From the NCBI GenBank assembly GCA_018222985.1, contig JAAEZG010000002.1, forward strand, positions 124,001-188,000: a stretch of DNA of 64,000 nt, in the 5' to 3' direction. The position numbers and the translations under genes are program-made. The notes beneath the pieces are model-generated. The model was given only the letters and a program-made list of their open reading frames with translations, had not been told where the DNA came from and searched no databases. This stretch comes from Gammaproteobacteria bacterium (GTDB lineage Bacteria > Pseudomonadota > Gammaproteobacteria > Enterobacterales > Alteromonadaceae). Of this stretch, positions 37,663-46,814 are shown one piece after another. How positions within the stretch are numbered: position 1 is the stretch's first letter; each line of letters opens with the position of its first letter.

Positions 37663-38295
37663 ATGAAATATTTTTTATTGACCGTAGCCGCAAGCACCAT
37701 GGTTCTTGCCGGCTGCCAAAGTACATCAACAATAGACAACAGTGCAGGGCGCGCCACCGTTTACGAAGACACGCGCTCACCTGGCAAAGTTCAAGGTGTT
37801 GGGGTGGAGTCGCAAGACATTATGGCGGTTACCGACCAAATGATGCGCGACATGTTGAGTAATCCGCAGCTAATGAATCGCGATGTTTCGCCGCGCATTA
37901 TTATCGACAGCCAATACTTTACTAATGAAAGCTCTTCGCGAATTAACAAAAACATGCTCACTGATCGACTACGCATTAACCTTAACCGTGCTGCGAACGG
38001 CCGTCTAACTTTCGTGGGGCGTGAGTACGCAGATATGGTTGAAAAGGAGCGTGACTTAAAACGCATGGGCGTAGTTGACGGCGGCACTATACGTTCAACC
38101 CAAGCTACTGCCGGCGCCGACTTTCGCCTTGTTGGTCGTATCATGTCGTTAGATGCGATGGATACGCAAAGCCAAGAGCGCTCACGTTATCACCAGATAA
38201 CCTTTGAGCTCATTGACCTTGAACTAGGAACTTATGTTTGGAGCGGCATGTATGAATTTAAGAAATCTGCACAAGACGACATCATGTATCGCTAG
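37663..38295 (+). CDS. lpoB: LpoB-like penicillin-binding protein activator lipoprotein
   Basis: 210-residue lipoprotein (lipobox VLAGC, Cys about 18). The folded part (ATDQMMRDMLSNPQL-like region, RIIIDSQYFTNESSSRINKNMLTDRLRINLNRAANGRLTFVGREYADMVEKERDLKRMG…ADFRLVGRIMSLDAM) has the CsgG/TolB-N-like fold of LpoB (COG3417), the outer-membrane lipoprotein that activates PBP1B. Neighbouring YcfL-like gene supports the assignment, since ycfL and lpoB are adjacent in E. coli. Its 3' end overlaps the next gene by 44 nt. Whether it activates a PBP1B here is inference. Confidence 0.8.
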   Translation: MKYFLLTVAASTMVLAGCQSTSTIDNSAGRATVYEDTRSPGKVQGVGVESQDIMAVTDQMMRDMLSNPQLMNRDVSPRIIIDSQYFTNESSSRINKNMLTDRLRINLNRAANGRLTFVGREYADMVEKERDLKRMGVVDGGTIRSTQATAGADFRLVGRIMSLDAMDTQSQERSRYHQITFELIDLELGTYVWSGMYEFKKSAQDDIMYR

Positions 38296-39484
38296 TGCAG
38301 CTTTGGTAATGGCGTTGGCTGGGTGCATGAGCACTGGGCCAACGCAATACCAGCCGCTAGCACTGAATCAACAAGAACAAGACGCCATAACCGATAAGCC
38401 TGTCTATGCCCAGCCGTTGTATCGCAAGCTGTTTCAAGAAGGTAAGCGCAACGAAGTACTCAACCGCATGGAAATTGGCACCGCAGCTTTTTATCGCGGT
38501 GACATTGACTTAGCGCGAGAGAATTTTGACGCCGCTTTAGAGGTGATAGAAACGGTATACGCAGACAACGAAAATGCCACCAAAGCACGTAGCTTATGGC
38601 ATGAAGAGGGGCGCAAAGATTTTAAAGGCGAACCTTATGAACGCGCTATGGCGTACTACTACCGTGGCCTGATTTACCTCATTGACGCTCAGTATGATAA
38701 CGCCCGTGCCAGCTTTGTCAGTGGCCTAATGCAAGACGCCTTTGCAGAAGAAGAGCAAAACCGTAGTGATTTTGCGGTAATGTTGTTACTTGCTGGCTGG
38801 TCAGCGCAAAAAATGGGGAGCCCAGTCTTGGCGGAAGAAGCCTATGCTGAGTTGCTGACATTGCGCCCTGATTTTCCCATTCCTAGTGCCAACGATAACG
38901 TGCTGGTCATTGCCGAAACGGGCTATTCGCCACGCAAGTTAGCTGACGGCATGGGGCATTACGAGTTGGTGTTTCGGCCGGGTAAAAACTTTACCGAGAA
39001 GCAAGTTAGCGTCAATACCGGTGGGCAGCAATTGTCACTTGATCCGGTAGAAAGCGTGTATTGGCAAGCGACCTCGCGTGGCGGACGGCCAGTCGACAAA
39101 ATTATTGAAGGCAAAGCTTCGTTTGCGAATAACACCGCAGACTTCGGTCGTGACTTGGCGCAACTTGGCGTGACAGCACGCGTGTTTTCGCCTGCACTCG
39201 GCGGCAGTAGTGGCCAGGTTGGCAATACCCTAGCGTTAATTGGTGTAGCCAGTATGGCGTTGTCGGCCAACGTAAAGCCACGGGCCGACATTCGGTATTG
39301 GTCGCGCCTGCCTGACGCCGTTCACAGCGCAACTATACGGGCAAACCCTAATAATGTGAGTGCGTGGCAAGCGCAATATTCAGACGTAGACGGTAACCCT
39401 GTGGCAGTGAAGTCGGGCGTGTTTCGGCATTACCAAGACGCCAAGGGTAACCACTTAATTTGGCATAGCTCTCGGGCTCGATAA
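38252..39484 (+). CDS. TPR-like lipoprotein (COG3014 type)
   Basis: 410-residue lipoprotein with lipobox MALAGC and a helical repeat region (GTAAFYRGDIDLARENFDAALEVIE … AMAYYYRGLIYLIDAQYDNARASFVSGL … AGWSAQKMGSPVLAEEAYAELL) resembling tetratricopeptide repeats, then a beta-rich C-terminal half. The ATG at 38252 has GGAG 8 nt upstream and begins a good signal peptide; a start at 38234 is less likely. COG3014-type proteins are regularly found beside LpoB and YcfL homologues in marine gammaproteobacteria. It begins inside the lpoB frame (44-nt overlap). Molecular role unknown. Confidence 0.75.
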   Translation: MNLRNLHKTTSCIASAALVMALAGCMSTGPTQYQPLALNQQEQDAITDKPVYAQPLYRKLFQEGKRNEVLNRMEIGTAAFYRGDIDLARENFDAALEVIETVYADNENATKARSLWHEEGRKDFKGEPYERAMAYYYRGLIYLIDAQYDNARASFVSGLMQDAFAEEEQNRSDFAVMLLLAGWSAQKMGSPVLAEEAYAELLTLRPDFPIPSANDNVLVIAETGYSPRKLADGMGHYELVFRPGKNFTEKQVSVNTGGQQLSLDPVESVYWQATSRGGRPVDKIIEGKASFANNTADFGRDLAQLGVTARVFSPALGGSSGQVGNTLALIGVASMALSANVKPRADIRYWSRLPDAVHSATIRANPNNVSAWQAQYSDVDGNPVAVKSGVFRHYQDAKGNHLIWHSSRAR

Positions 39485-39503
39485 CAATAAAAAGGGACCC
39501 AAA

Positions 39504-39968
39504 ATGAAAACAAAATTAGCTTTGGTGACTGCACTCGTGTTGACGTTAGCAGCCTGCGGTACGACCACTCAAAATGGTTATACCGGTGCTAACCCCGTGC
39601 AACGCACCACGACCAATGAACTGAACACCATTGTGTTTATTGACCACAGCTTAAATCGCACCGACATTACCAAAACTATGTTTGGCGAAAAAGTGAGTAA
39701 CACCGTTAAAGTTACATTAGACCGAAGTGGCATGAGCAACACCGCAACAGGGCAACTTGAGGTGTGGACCATGATACGAAACCGTACCGACTATGACTTA
39801 CAAATTGAGGGCAAGGCGTTGTTTTTTGACGCTAACCAAGCGCCGCTCATGGATGAGTCCATGTGGCGCCGCGTGTTCGTTCCTGCCAACGGCACGGCAA
39901 TTTATAAAGAAACCTCGTTGAATAACCGAGCCGAATACTTTTTAGTTGAACTACGAGAAGGGCGTTAA
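39504..39968 (+). CDS. YcfL family lipoprotein (DUF1425)
   Basis: 154-residue lipoprotein (lipobox LTLAAC). The mature region (DHSLNRTDITKTMFGEK … LEVWTMIRNRTDYDLQIEGKALFFDANQAPLMDESMWRRVFVPANGTAIYKETSLNNRAEYFLVELRE) matches the immunoglobulin-like DUF1425/YcfL family, in which a beta-sandwich contains conserved R(N)RTDY and W-R-F-P-x-N segments. ycfL lies beside lpoB in E. coli; here it is two genes downstream. Location should be periplasmic face of a membrane; function is undefined. Confidence 0.8.
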   Translation: MKTKLALVTALVLTLAACGTTTQNGYTGANPVQRTTTNELNTIVFIDHSLNRTDITKTMFGEKVSNTVKVTLDRSGMSNTATGQLEVWTMIRNRTDYDLQIEGKALFFDANQAPLMDESMWRRVFVPANGTAIYKETSLNNRAEYFLVELREGR

Positions 39969-39969
39969 T

Positions 39970-40851
39970 ATGAAAGCCGTTCATGTATCCACTTTATGTG
40001 TAGCCGCTACGCTGATAATAAGTAGCGTTGCGCAGGCCCAGGATGCACCGGCCCAACCGATGCTGACTGACGCCTATTTTGATCGCGCACGCGCTGCCGA
40101 GCAACAGCCTGTAAGCTTATTAACGGTTGATGAAGCCACCTTTAAGGCCGCTTACGAAAAGGCGGGGCGACCGAAGCTGGTGATGTTAGTTGGCGAACCT
40201 TTCAGCGGCATGGTGTCTGAATGGCACATGCAGCGTCGTGTCAGTGTTAACGCCCAGGCAACCGGAACCGAAGGTACTTTTGTGCCTGAGTCACAAAGCG
40301 TTCAAGTTGGTGTTGAGCAGCGCGGCTATGCGCCGTCTAAGCGGTCTGGCATGCTAACCAACGAGCAATGGGACGAATACCAACGCGGCTATCAAAGCAT
40401 GCTCATGCGGTATGGCGTACGCTTGGTTAACCGAGCGGTTGCTATGCGCATGCTCGACTCAGAAATTCGTGCTGAAACCAGTCGTAACCCGCAAGACGAT
40501 AACCAGCGGCTCGAAATGGACATGTTGCGCAAGCATACAAGTTTAATTCTTGAAGTGATGCCCTATCGTGAAGACAAGTTAAATTACGAACCCATTGGAT
40601 ATCACATCACCATGACCTCCTTGAAGGATGCAACTCTATTAGCCGACGAGCGCGTGCCGATTCCTCAAGGCGCACTTGAATATCGTGCACGAGCGGGCGG
40701 TTACAACCTTGAGCGGCCGCGCCAAGTTGCTGGCGTGTCAGCCCAGTCTGGAGGTTATCAAGTGCTTGAAGAAACCCATGAAATTTGGGCCGAGCAGGGT
40801 GCGTTAGCGGCGCAGGCGACACTGCAAATGCTTTACGACCGATATTTGTAG
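39970..40851 (+). CDS. Secreted protein of unknown function
   Basis: 293-residue product with a Sec signal (MKAVHVSTLCVAATLIISSVAQAQ, AQA-type cleavage). The mature part begins with a segment like other envelope-stress proteins (YFDRARAAEQQPVSLLTVDEATFKAAYEKAGRPKLVMLVGEPFSGMVSEW), which could be a CsgG/FlgO-type nucleic-acid-independent fold (compare LpoB-like RPKLVMLVG), but I do not recognise a named family. GAAGGG lies upstream; the ATG at 39970 is one base after the YcfL stop. Only member of the operon without a lipobox. Confidence 0.7.
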   Translation: MKAVHVSTLCVAATLIISSVAQAQDAPAQPMLTDAYFDRARAAEQQPVSLLTVDEATFKAAYEKAGRPKLVMLVGEPFSGMVSEWHMQRRVSVNAQATGTEGTFVPESQSVQVGVEQRGYAPSKRSGMLTNEQWDEYQRGYQSMLMRYGVRLVNRAVAMRMLDSEIRAETSRNPQDDNQRLEMDMLRKHTSLILEVMPYREDKLNYEPIGYHITMTSLKDATLLADERVPIPQGALEYRARAGGYNLERPRQVAGVSAQSGGYQVLEETHEIWAEQGALAAQATLQMLYDRYL

Positions 40852-40893
40852 CGTTAGGCTCAATGTCACAGATTGACGAGGAGTGGCTGGGCA

Positions 40894-42198
40894 TTGAGAA
40901 TACATTGTTGGTTCGCCATGATTGCCGTAGGGCTGCTGAGTTCCTGCAGCTTTCAGTCTAATAAACCGGTACTTCATGTTAGCGACGGCGTTTATTGGTC
41001 GCACCGCTACCAAAGTTATCTGGTTGTTGATGATGCGGTGGTAAGTCGTTATCAATTTACGCCAAGTAGCTGTTGGTTAGCGCCAGCTGGCTTAATGCCT
41101 AGCGTGTTTAGTACCGAGGCGAACGCTGGGCAGCATGAGTGGATGGGAGCGGGTTCTCAAACGCTGGTGTTTAAGCGCCTGTCGGATGGCTTGCCGGTAG
41201 TCTTTATCCGAGAACCCCTATTGCCAAAGCTATGTGAGCGCAGTGTCGAATCAAGCGCGGAAGTGGCAGTTAATACCTTAGCAGACACCCTGCAACAATT
41301 TCACCACGGCATTTCTCATACGGCGCTACTGAAGTGGCGTTACCAAGCAACGGTGCTCGATAGCCAGAGTCAGTCCAACCTAGCCAGCAATTTGGGGTTG
41401 TTTGAGCTGTTGTCAGAACTACTCGAAGACAGCAACGATGAACACGCGTATTTATTGTCGCGTGAACTTGAGCGTTATTATCGAGTGAATAATTTTGCGG
41501 TGGGTGAGGCGCAACGTGAGTTATCGCGGCGCGATCTGCTGCGCCAATTAACCGCGAGTGACTTGTATTCTGGCTGTGAACAGGCGTTGTGGTGGGGGTT
41601 ATTAAGCAGTGGCGACTATTACCTTGGGGTGTTGCGCTTACACCGATTTACGCCCGAAGCAAGTTATAGTGAAAACGGTCAGCGTTGTTTGCAGCAAGCG
41701 TTGTATTCGATAGCCGAAGACTTGCAGCGTGTGGCAAAAGCGAAAGGTGAGTCGCCACAGCTGATTGTAGATTTGCGCTACAACGAAGGCGGCAGTTTGC
41801 TATTGGCAAGTCAGCTGGCGCAAAGTCTAGTGCCGAAAGATGAGCCTTTGGCAATCATTGCTGGGCATCAGGTGAACGAGCAGCGGCGACCCGATTTAAG
41901 CCGGCTTCACCAACGCGGCACGGTTTGGGTGAGCGAGGTAACCGCCAGTGCCGCAGAGCACCTGGCGCATGGATTGCGGCTGCGGGGGTTTGTGTTACAA
42001 GGGCAAAATACCCGAGGGGCGTTTGCACCAACCACAGTACGTACTCTGCCAAACGGCTGGATATTAGGCGTGTCGATGTATCCGCAGCACGAGGTGCTCG
42101 ATGGGCTTGGTAATGCGTTGCCTGAAACCAAAGGGCTAACGCCTGATGAGACGTTGCCCGTTGGTGTTTTGTTTCCGCTGTCTAAGGGCTTTGAGTGA
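40894..42198 (+). CDS. S41 peptidase-like lipoprotein
   Basis: 434-residue product. I place the start at TTG 40894, giving MRIHCWFAMIAVGLLSSCS (lipobox LSSC) with GAGGAG 9 nt upstream; an earlier TTG at 40873 lacks such a site. The C-terminal half has the S41 tail-specific protease core: LIVDLRYNEGGSLLLASQLA, then VWVSEVTASAAEHLAHGLRL, where the Ser in TASAAE is in the nucleophile position, and GQNTRGAFAPTTVRTLPNGW. No PDZ domain is visible. Last gene of the envelope operon; its 3' end overlaps the convergent DUF885 gene by 17 nt. Active protease is inferred. Confidence 0.75.
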   Translation: MRIHCWFAMIAVGLLSSCSFQSNKPVLHVSDGVYWSHRYQSYLVVDDAVVSRYQFTPSSCWLAPAGLMPSVFSTEANAGQHEWMGAGSQTLVFKRLSDGLPVVFIREPLLPKLCERSVESSAEVAVNTLADTLQQFHHGISHTALLKWRYQATVLDSQSQSNLASNLGLFELLSELLEDSNDEHAYLLSRELERYYRVNNFAVGEAQRELSRRDLLRQLTASDLYSGCEQALWWGLLSSGDYYLGVLRLHRFTPEASYSENGQRCLQQALYSIAEDLQRVAKAKGESPQLIVDLRYNEGGSLLLASQLAQSLVPKDEPLAIIAGHQVNEQRRPDLSRLHQRGTVWVSEVTASAAEHLAHGLRLRGFVLQGQNTRGAFAPTTVRTLPNGWILGVSMYPQHEVLDGLGNALPETKGLTPDETLPVGVLFPLSKGFE

Positions 42199-43996
42199 CG
42201 GTTTCGTCTATCCAGTTGCGAACTTCGCGCTCGAGAATATCGAGTGGGATGCTGCCGTTTTTGAGTACCTGATAGTGAAACTCACGAATGTCGAAGTCAG
42301 CGCCCAACGCCTGTTCGGCCTCTGTACGCAACTGCCGAATCAACATCTCCCCGAGTTTGTACGACAACGCTTGGCCTGGCCATGTAATGTAACGGTCAAT
42401 TTCAGTTTTCACATTGTGCAGGCTCAGTGCGGTGTTGGACGCCATAAAGTCCATGGCTTGTTCGCGGCTCCAGCCCATGGCATGCATACCTGTGTCGACC
42501 ACCAAGCGGGCCGCACGCCACATTTCGTAGCTTAACCGTCCAAAATCACTGTATGGGTCTTGGTAAAAGCCCATTTCTTTGCCGAGCCACTCGGAATATA
42601 AGCCCCAACCCTCACCAAACGCAGAAATGTAGGTATAGCGGCGGTAATCTGGCATGTCTTCCAATTCGCGCGCCAATGCACCTTGTAAATGGTGCCCTGG
42701 TACTGCCTCATGCAAGGTTAACGCTTCCATTTGATATAGTGGACGACGGTCGAGGGCATAGGTATTCACCCAGTAGAACCCCGCACGATCGTCGCGGCTA
42801 CTGCCGGAATAACGGCCCGTTGTGTATTTCGGGGCAATTTCAGCAGGTACAGGGGCAACACCATAAGGCTGGCGCGGTAACAATTTAAAGAACTTAGGTA
42901 GCTCACCATCGGCTTTTTTGGCAATATAGGCTGCTTCTTTCATCAGCTCTTCGGCCGTTTTAGGGTAAAACTGCGGGTCGGTGCGCAAAAAGTGAGTGAA
43001 CTCTTCAAAACTACCTTTGAAGCCCGTTTTTTCAATAACCACAGCCATTTCGTTGCGAATTCGCTTAACTTCTGCCAAACCTTTCTGATGAATTTCTTCT
43101 GGCGTTAAATCAAGCGTGGTGTAGTGCTTAATGCGGTTTTGATAAAACTCACGACCATTTGGCAGCTCGCTTGCGCCAACGCTGTCACGGCTATTCGGCA
43201 AGTAATTCATCACCATAAAGTCAAAGTAGTCTTGGTAAGCCGGCACCACGTTTTGGTCAATCACTTGCAGCGCCTGCTCGCGTAAGTCTTCCCATTGTTC
43301 GGTGCTGGCAAATACCGGTTTGGCTACTTTAAATGGGCCAAAAAACAAGCTGTCTTGCGGGTTCTGAGCAATAAATGCGGTAATGCTTTCTTCAAACCCA
43401 ACCATGGCGGCTTTGGGCTGCGTATAGCCTTCGGCAATTGCTTTCTCTAACCAAGCTGTTTGTTGCGCCATGTAGCGCGGAATTGAGCGCAAACGTTGCA
43501 TGTAGTTTTCCACGTCTTCTAGCGAGCGAAAACGTGCGCTGCGTGCCATAAAGCCAAGGTTTGAATGAAAGCCGCCTTCGGCATTCAATGGCATGTAATG
43601 GTCTTTGTAAATATAGCTGTCGACTTCGTTTTTCAGGCCGTAGGTAAGCATGCGGTGGTTAATTTGGTTTTGCGTAGACAAGGCGTCAACGTTAATCGCC
43701 TGAAGTTCTTTCAACCAAAGCTGTTGCCGCTCAAATTGTGCAGCAAGCGTTGCCGGCGACATATCGGGTAACTCGGTTGAATTCCAGGCGCTATTGTCAC
43801 GCATTTGCTGATAAATACGCGCAGCTAAAATTGTGTAGGCAGCATCTGCTGTTTGTGTTGCGCTTGCTGATGTTTTTGCTTGAGCCGTGCCGTTCGCAGC
43901 AGGGCTAGTGGTACAGCCAGCCAGCAACAAAGCCAGTGACGCTGCTAGCAAAGTGGTTTTTAGGTGCGGAACATTATGGGTAGTATGAGTGCGCAT
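42182..43996 (-). CDS. DUF885 family metallopeptidase-like lipoprotein
   Basis: 604-residue protein of the DUF885 family, related to M2-like/carboxypeptidase folds. A lipobox (LLLAGC, Cys about 28) follows the signal. Likely metal site: LTLHEAVPGHHLQG (HExxxGHH-type, about 444–457) and the downstream acidic motif SAFGEGWGLYSEWLG (Glu ligands). Length is typical. The substrate is unknown; family members in Shewanella and Xanthomonas relatives are annotated only by domain. It stands alone, convergent with the envelope operon. Confidence 0.85.
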   Translation of the reverse strand: MRTHTTHNVPHLKTTLLAASLALLLAGCTTSPAANGTAQAKTSASATQTADAAYTILAARIYQQMRDNSAWNSTELPDMSPATLAAQFERQQLWLKELQAINVDALSTQNQINHRMLTYGLKNEVDSYIYKDHYMPLNAEGGFHSNLGFMARSARFRSLEDVENYMQRLRSIPRYMAQQTAWLEKAIAEGYTQPKAAMVGFEESITAFIAQNPQDSLFFGPFKVAKPVFASTEQWEDLREQALQVIDQNVVPAYQDYFDFMVMNYLPNSRDSVGASELPNGREFYQNRIKHYTTLDLTPEEIHQKGLAEVKRIRNEMAVVIEKTGFKGSFEEFTHFLRTDPQFYPKTAEELMKEAAYIAKKADGELPKFFKLLPRQPYGVAPVPAEIAPKYTTGRYSGSSRDDRAGFYWVNTYALDRRPLYQMEALTLHEAVPGHHLQGALARELEDMPDYRRYTYISAFGEGWGLYSEWLGKEMGFYQDPYSDFGRLSYEMWRAARLVVDTGMHAMGWSREQAMDFMASNTALSLHNVKTEIDRYITWPGQALSYKLGEMLIRQLRTEAEQALGADFDIREFHYQVLKNGSIPLDILEREVRNWIDETVTQSP

Positions 43997-44240
43997 GTTT
44001 TCTCCGGCTTTTCGCTTTAACTATACAAATGATTATTTTGTGCCATGATTTTGCAAGGTTTTACATTACGTTAATATGTTAAACTTTGGCAAAACAAGTA
44101 AAACACAGTGAGTCATATCAACATATAAGCACCAAGCCGTTTGCACACTCAAGCACAATGCGACCGATGTGTGTTATTTGACGAGGAAGTGACGTTTAGG
44201 TTGTGACGACGCCAGAAATTTACGAGGAACTTACGCAAAC

Positions 44241-45155
44241 ATGATGACGCAAGCACAAACGGGAATATACGCGGAGCCCAATTTGCACGGGGTCACGTTG
44301 TTACTCAATGTCATGACCGATGACGTCGAGCATGTGCGGCGTAAGCTATCGCGTATTCCGCAGTTACTAGACGATCTTGATCAACGTTTTTCAGAGTCAA
44401 TGCTCAATGGCTTTGTTGCCATTGGTAGTGACTACTGGGACGTACTCTATCCCGACAAACGGCCGCTGCAACTGTCCGGTTTTCCAGAGCTCAATGACGG
44501 CGACCGCCAAGCCCCGCGCGAGTCTTCTGACCTATTACTGACGATTCGCTCAGATCGTTTTGATGTCAACTTTCAAGCCGCACGCACACTGATGGAGTGG
44601 CTTGGGCATGATGTTGAGTTGCTTGACCAAATGAACACCTTTCGTTACATGGATGGGCGAGATTTATTGGGCTTTATTGAAGCGCCAGATAACCCTCGTG
44701 GAATGCGTCGTCGCGCGGTAACAGGGGTGCAAGATGATCCAGCGTTTGTTGACGGAAGCTACGTGTTTATGCAGAAGTTTCGTTATGACTTGCGCCGTTG
44801 GGAGCAACTAAGTACCGATATTCAAGAGCATGTGATGGGGCGTAAAAAAGTGACCGGTGAGCGCATTCCCGAGTCGGAGCTCAACATGGTGACCCATGCG
44901 CAAAAATCACGCCTTATTGATGGCAAAGAACAGCCGCTGGAGTTGCTACGACAGAATATGCCGTGGGGAAACTTGCGTGACCAAGGGCTGCTAGCCCTAT
45001 ATTGCACGGGGAAACCGCAGCATGTGGTGCAATGGCTGAAGAACCGCTATATCGCCGATGACCAGGGGGATTACGACCCTTTATTAGATTACATTGAAGC
45101 AGTTAGTAACGCCGCCTATTTCGCCCCCTCCATTGAGTTTTTGAAAGGGGCGTAG
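44241..45155 (+). CDS. Dyp-type peroxidase (YfeX-like)
   Basis: 304-residue heme peroxidase. The proximal heme His is in MVTHAQKSRLIDG and the distal Arg in LLRQNMPWG. The family's GxxDG motif (usually GFVDGTENP) reads GFIEAPDNP here: the distal Asp is Glu and the following Gly is Ala. No signal peptide, so cytoplasmic like YfeX. GAGGAAC precedes the ATG. The TAG stop lies in the left arm of a palindrome whose right arm holds the argR stop. No encapsulin gene is adjacent, although Dyp peroxidases are common encapsulin cargo. Activity with the altered motif is uncertain. Confidence 0.9.
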   Translation: MMTQAQTGIYAEPNLHGVTLLLNVMTDDVEHVRRKLSRIPQLLDDLDQRFSESMLNGFVAIGSDYWDVLYPDKRPLQLSGFPELNDGDRQAPRESSDLLLTIRSDRFDVNFQAARTLMEWLGHDVELLDQMNTFRYMDGRDLLGFIEAPDNPRGMRRRAVTGVQDDPAFVDGSYVFMQKFRYDLRRWEQLSTDIQEHVMGRKKVTGERIPESELNMVTHAQKSRLIDGKEQPLELLRQNMPWGNLRDQGLLALYCTGKPQHVVQWLKNRYIADDQGDYDPLLDYIEAVSNAAYFAPSIEFLKGA

Positions 45156-45190
45156 CCCGGCGTACTTTCTATAAATAATGGCCGGGCTAC
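45152..45190. repeat. REP-like palindrome between Dyp peroxidase and argR
   Basis: GTAGCCCGGC (45152–45161) and GCCGGGCTAC (45181–45190) are perfect 10-base inverted arms around a 19-nt A/T-rich loop. Each arm contains TAG on the strand of the gene entering it: 45153–45155 stops the peroxidase gene and 45189–45187 stops argR. The first 12 bases, GTAGCCCGGCGT, recur in aceF at 14730. It may also act as a bidirectional terminator. Confidence 0.88.
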
Positions 45191-45657
45191 CGGCTTTGTT
45201 CTTCGAACAAAGCCTTCACGTTCTGCAATGTGAAATCAATGTCGGAAACTTTGAGCGGGGCGATGAAAATGGTGTCATCGCCGGCAATAGTGCCCAACAC
45301 GCCTTCTTTTTTGCCTACCGAGTCTAGCAAACGTGCAATTAATTGCGCCGCACCAGGCGTGGTGCGAATAATGACCATGACATCATTGTGCTGTATATCT
45401 AAAACAAGCTGCGTTAATGGCGCGCGTGTGCTTGGAATACCCAATTCGGCCGGCAAACAGTACACCATTTCTTGCCGCGCATTGCGGGTTCGAACCGCAC
45501 CGTATTTGCTTAACAAGCGCGACACTTTTGACTGGCTAATATTTGTAAACCCCTGAAGTTTCAAGGCGTCAACAATTTCACCTTGCGAACCATAGCGCTC
45601 TTCTCGCAGTAGAGCTTTAAACGCTTCAATCATCGCTTCGGGCTTATGTTCTGACAT
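45187..45657 (-). CDS. argR: Arginine repressor ArgR
   Basis: 156-residue hexameric repressor/activator that senses L-arginine. The N-terminal winged helix ([59 protein letters not shown]) and the C-terminal arginine-binding/oligomerisation domain ([23 protein letters not shown] … [11 protein letters not shown]) match the family; length equals E. coli ArgR. It is divergent from mdh, as in many gammaproteobacteria, across 190 nt. I looked for an ARG box in that gap and saw none I could defend. Confidence 0.97.
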   Translation of the reverse strand: MSEHKPEAMIEAFKALLREERYGSQGEIVDALKLQGFTNISQSKVSRLLSKYGAVRTRNARQEMVYCLPAELGIPSTRAPLTQLVLDIQHNDVMVIIRTTPGAAQLIARLLDSVGKKEGVLGTIAGDDTIFIAPLKVSDIDFTLQNVKALFEEQSR

Positions 45658-45847
45658 GTTTTTGCACCTAAATTTATGCTGTCATGCTAAAAAAAAGAAT
45701 AGGCCATCATAGCGCTTCGGCGCCGTTACGCAACTGTTTAAAGTGCGTTGTAAGCCTTTTATATGCCGCCATTTGGTTGTAATTTCGGCGTAAAAGGAGT
45801 AGAGTTTTCGCCCTGAAATTTCCCCAAATAAATGGATGGAGTCTGAG

Positions 45848-46780
45848 ATGAAAGTTGCAGTTTTAGGTGCAGCTGGCGGTATCGGCCAAGCACTATCATT
45901 ACTTTTGAAAACCCAATTACCGGTTGGTTCTGAACTTGCGTTATACGACGTAGCGCCTGTTGTTCCTGGCGTTGCAGTTGACCTCAGCCACATCCCAACG
46001 GCTGTAAACGTAAAAGGCTACGGCAAAGACGACTTAGCTTCTGCGTTAGTGGGCAGCGACATCGTATTAATTCCAGCTGGCGTTCCACGTAAGCCTGGTA
46101 TGGATCGTTCTGACTTGTTCAACATCAATGCTGGTATTGTTGCCAACTTGGTTGAAGCGATTGCCGACAACTGCCCGAACGCATGTGTTGGTATTATCAC
46201 CAACCCAGTGAACACCACCGTTGCTATCGCCAAGAAAGTGCTTGAGAAAAAAGGCGTATACAACAAGAACAAATTGTTCGGTGTAACCACGCTTGACGTC
46301 ATTCGTGCGGAAACCTTCGTTGCCGAAGTGCATGGTAAAAACCCAGCTGAAGTGAACGTGCCAGTTATTGGCGGCCACAGCGGCACGACTATTCTGCCAT
46401 TGTTGTCACAAACTGGTTTGAGCTTCACTGACGAGCAAATTGAAGCGCTAACTAAGCGTATTCAGAACGCGGGTACTGAAGTTGTTGAAGCGAAAGCTGG
46501 CGGCGGCTCTGCAACCTTGTCTATGGGTCAAGCAGCCGCGCGTTTCTGCTTGTCATTAGTGAAAGCGTTGCAAGGCGACAACAGTGTTGTTGAGTGCACT
46601 TACGTTGAAACTGACGGTAAAGACGCATTGTTCTTCGCACACCCAGTACGCTTGGGCGCCAACGGCGTTGAAGAAATTCTGCCATATGGCGAATTAAGCG
46701 CTTACGAAGAAAAAGCCAAAGCAGACATGCTTGACGGCTTGAAAAACGACATTCAAATTGGCCTCGACTTTGTTAAATAA
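45848..46780 (+). CDS. mdh: Malate dehydrogenase
   Basis: NAD-dependent malate dehydrogenase of the TCA cycle. The 310-residue protein (E. coli 312) starts [21 protein letters not shown] with the NAD-binding GAAGGIG, has the substrate-binding [12 protein letters not shown] loop, [10 protein letters not shown] and catalytic His in [16 protein letters not shown] chose the ATG at 45848 (GGAG upstream), matching family starts, over an in-frame ATG at 45836. Strong codon bias, as for acnB and aceE, suggests high expression. Confidence 0.97.
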   Translation: MKVAVLGAAGGIGQALSLLLKTQLPVGSELALYDVAPVVPGVAVDLSHIPTAVNVKGYGKDDLASALVGSDIVLIPAGVPRKPGMDRSDLFNINAGIVANLVEAIADNCPNACVGIITNPVNTTVAIAKKVLEKKGVYNKNKLFGVTTLDVIRAETFVAEVHGKNPAEVNVPVIGGHSGTTILPLLSQTGLSFTDEQIEALTKRIQNAGTEVVEAKAGGGSATLSMGQAAARFCLSLVKALQGDNSVVECTYVETDGKDALFFAHPVRLGANGVEEILPYGELSAYEEKAKADMLDGLKNDIQIGLDFVK

Positions 46781-46814
46781 CGTTAACTAATTTAACGATA
46801 AGTTGCTGATAGCA

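Noticed and set aside
43997..44240. Small gene or RNA in the gap between the DUF885 and Dyp peroxidase genes
   Set aside because: A/T-rich sequence with no credible open frame, hairpin or tRNA-like fold; probably divergent promoters only.
45658..45847. ARG box operators between argR and mdh
   Set aside because: No pair of sequences close to the 18-base ARG consensus could be identified by eye.
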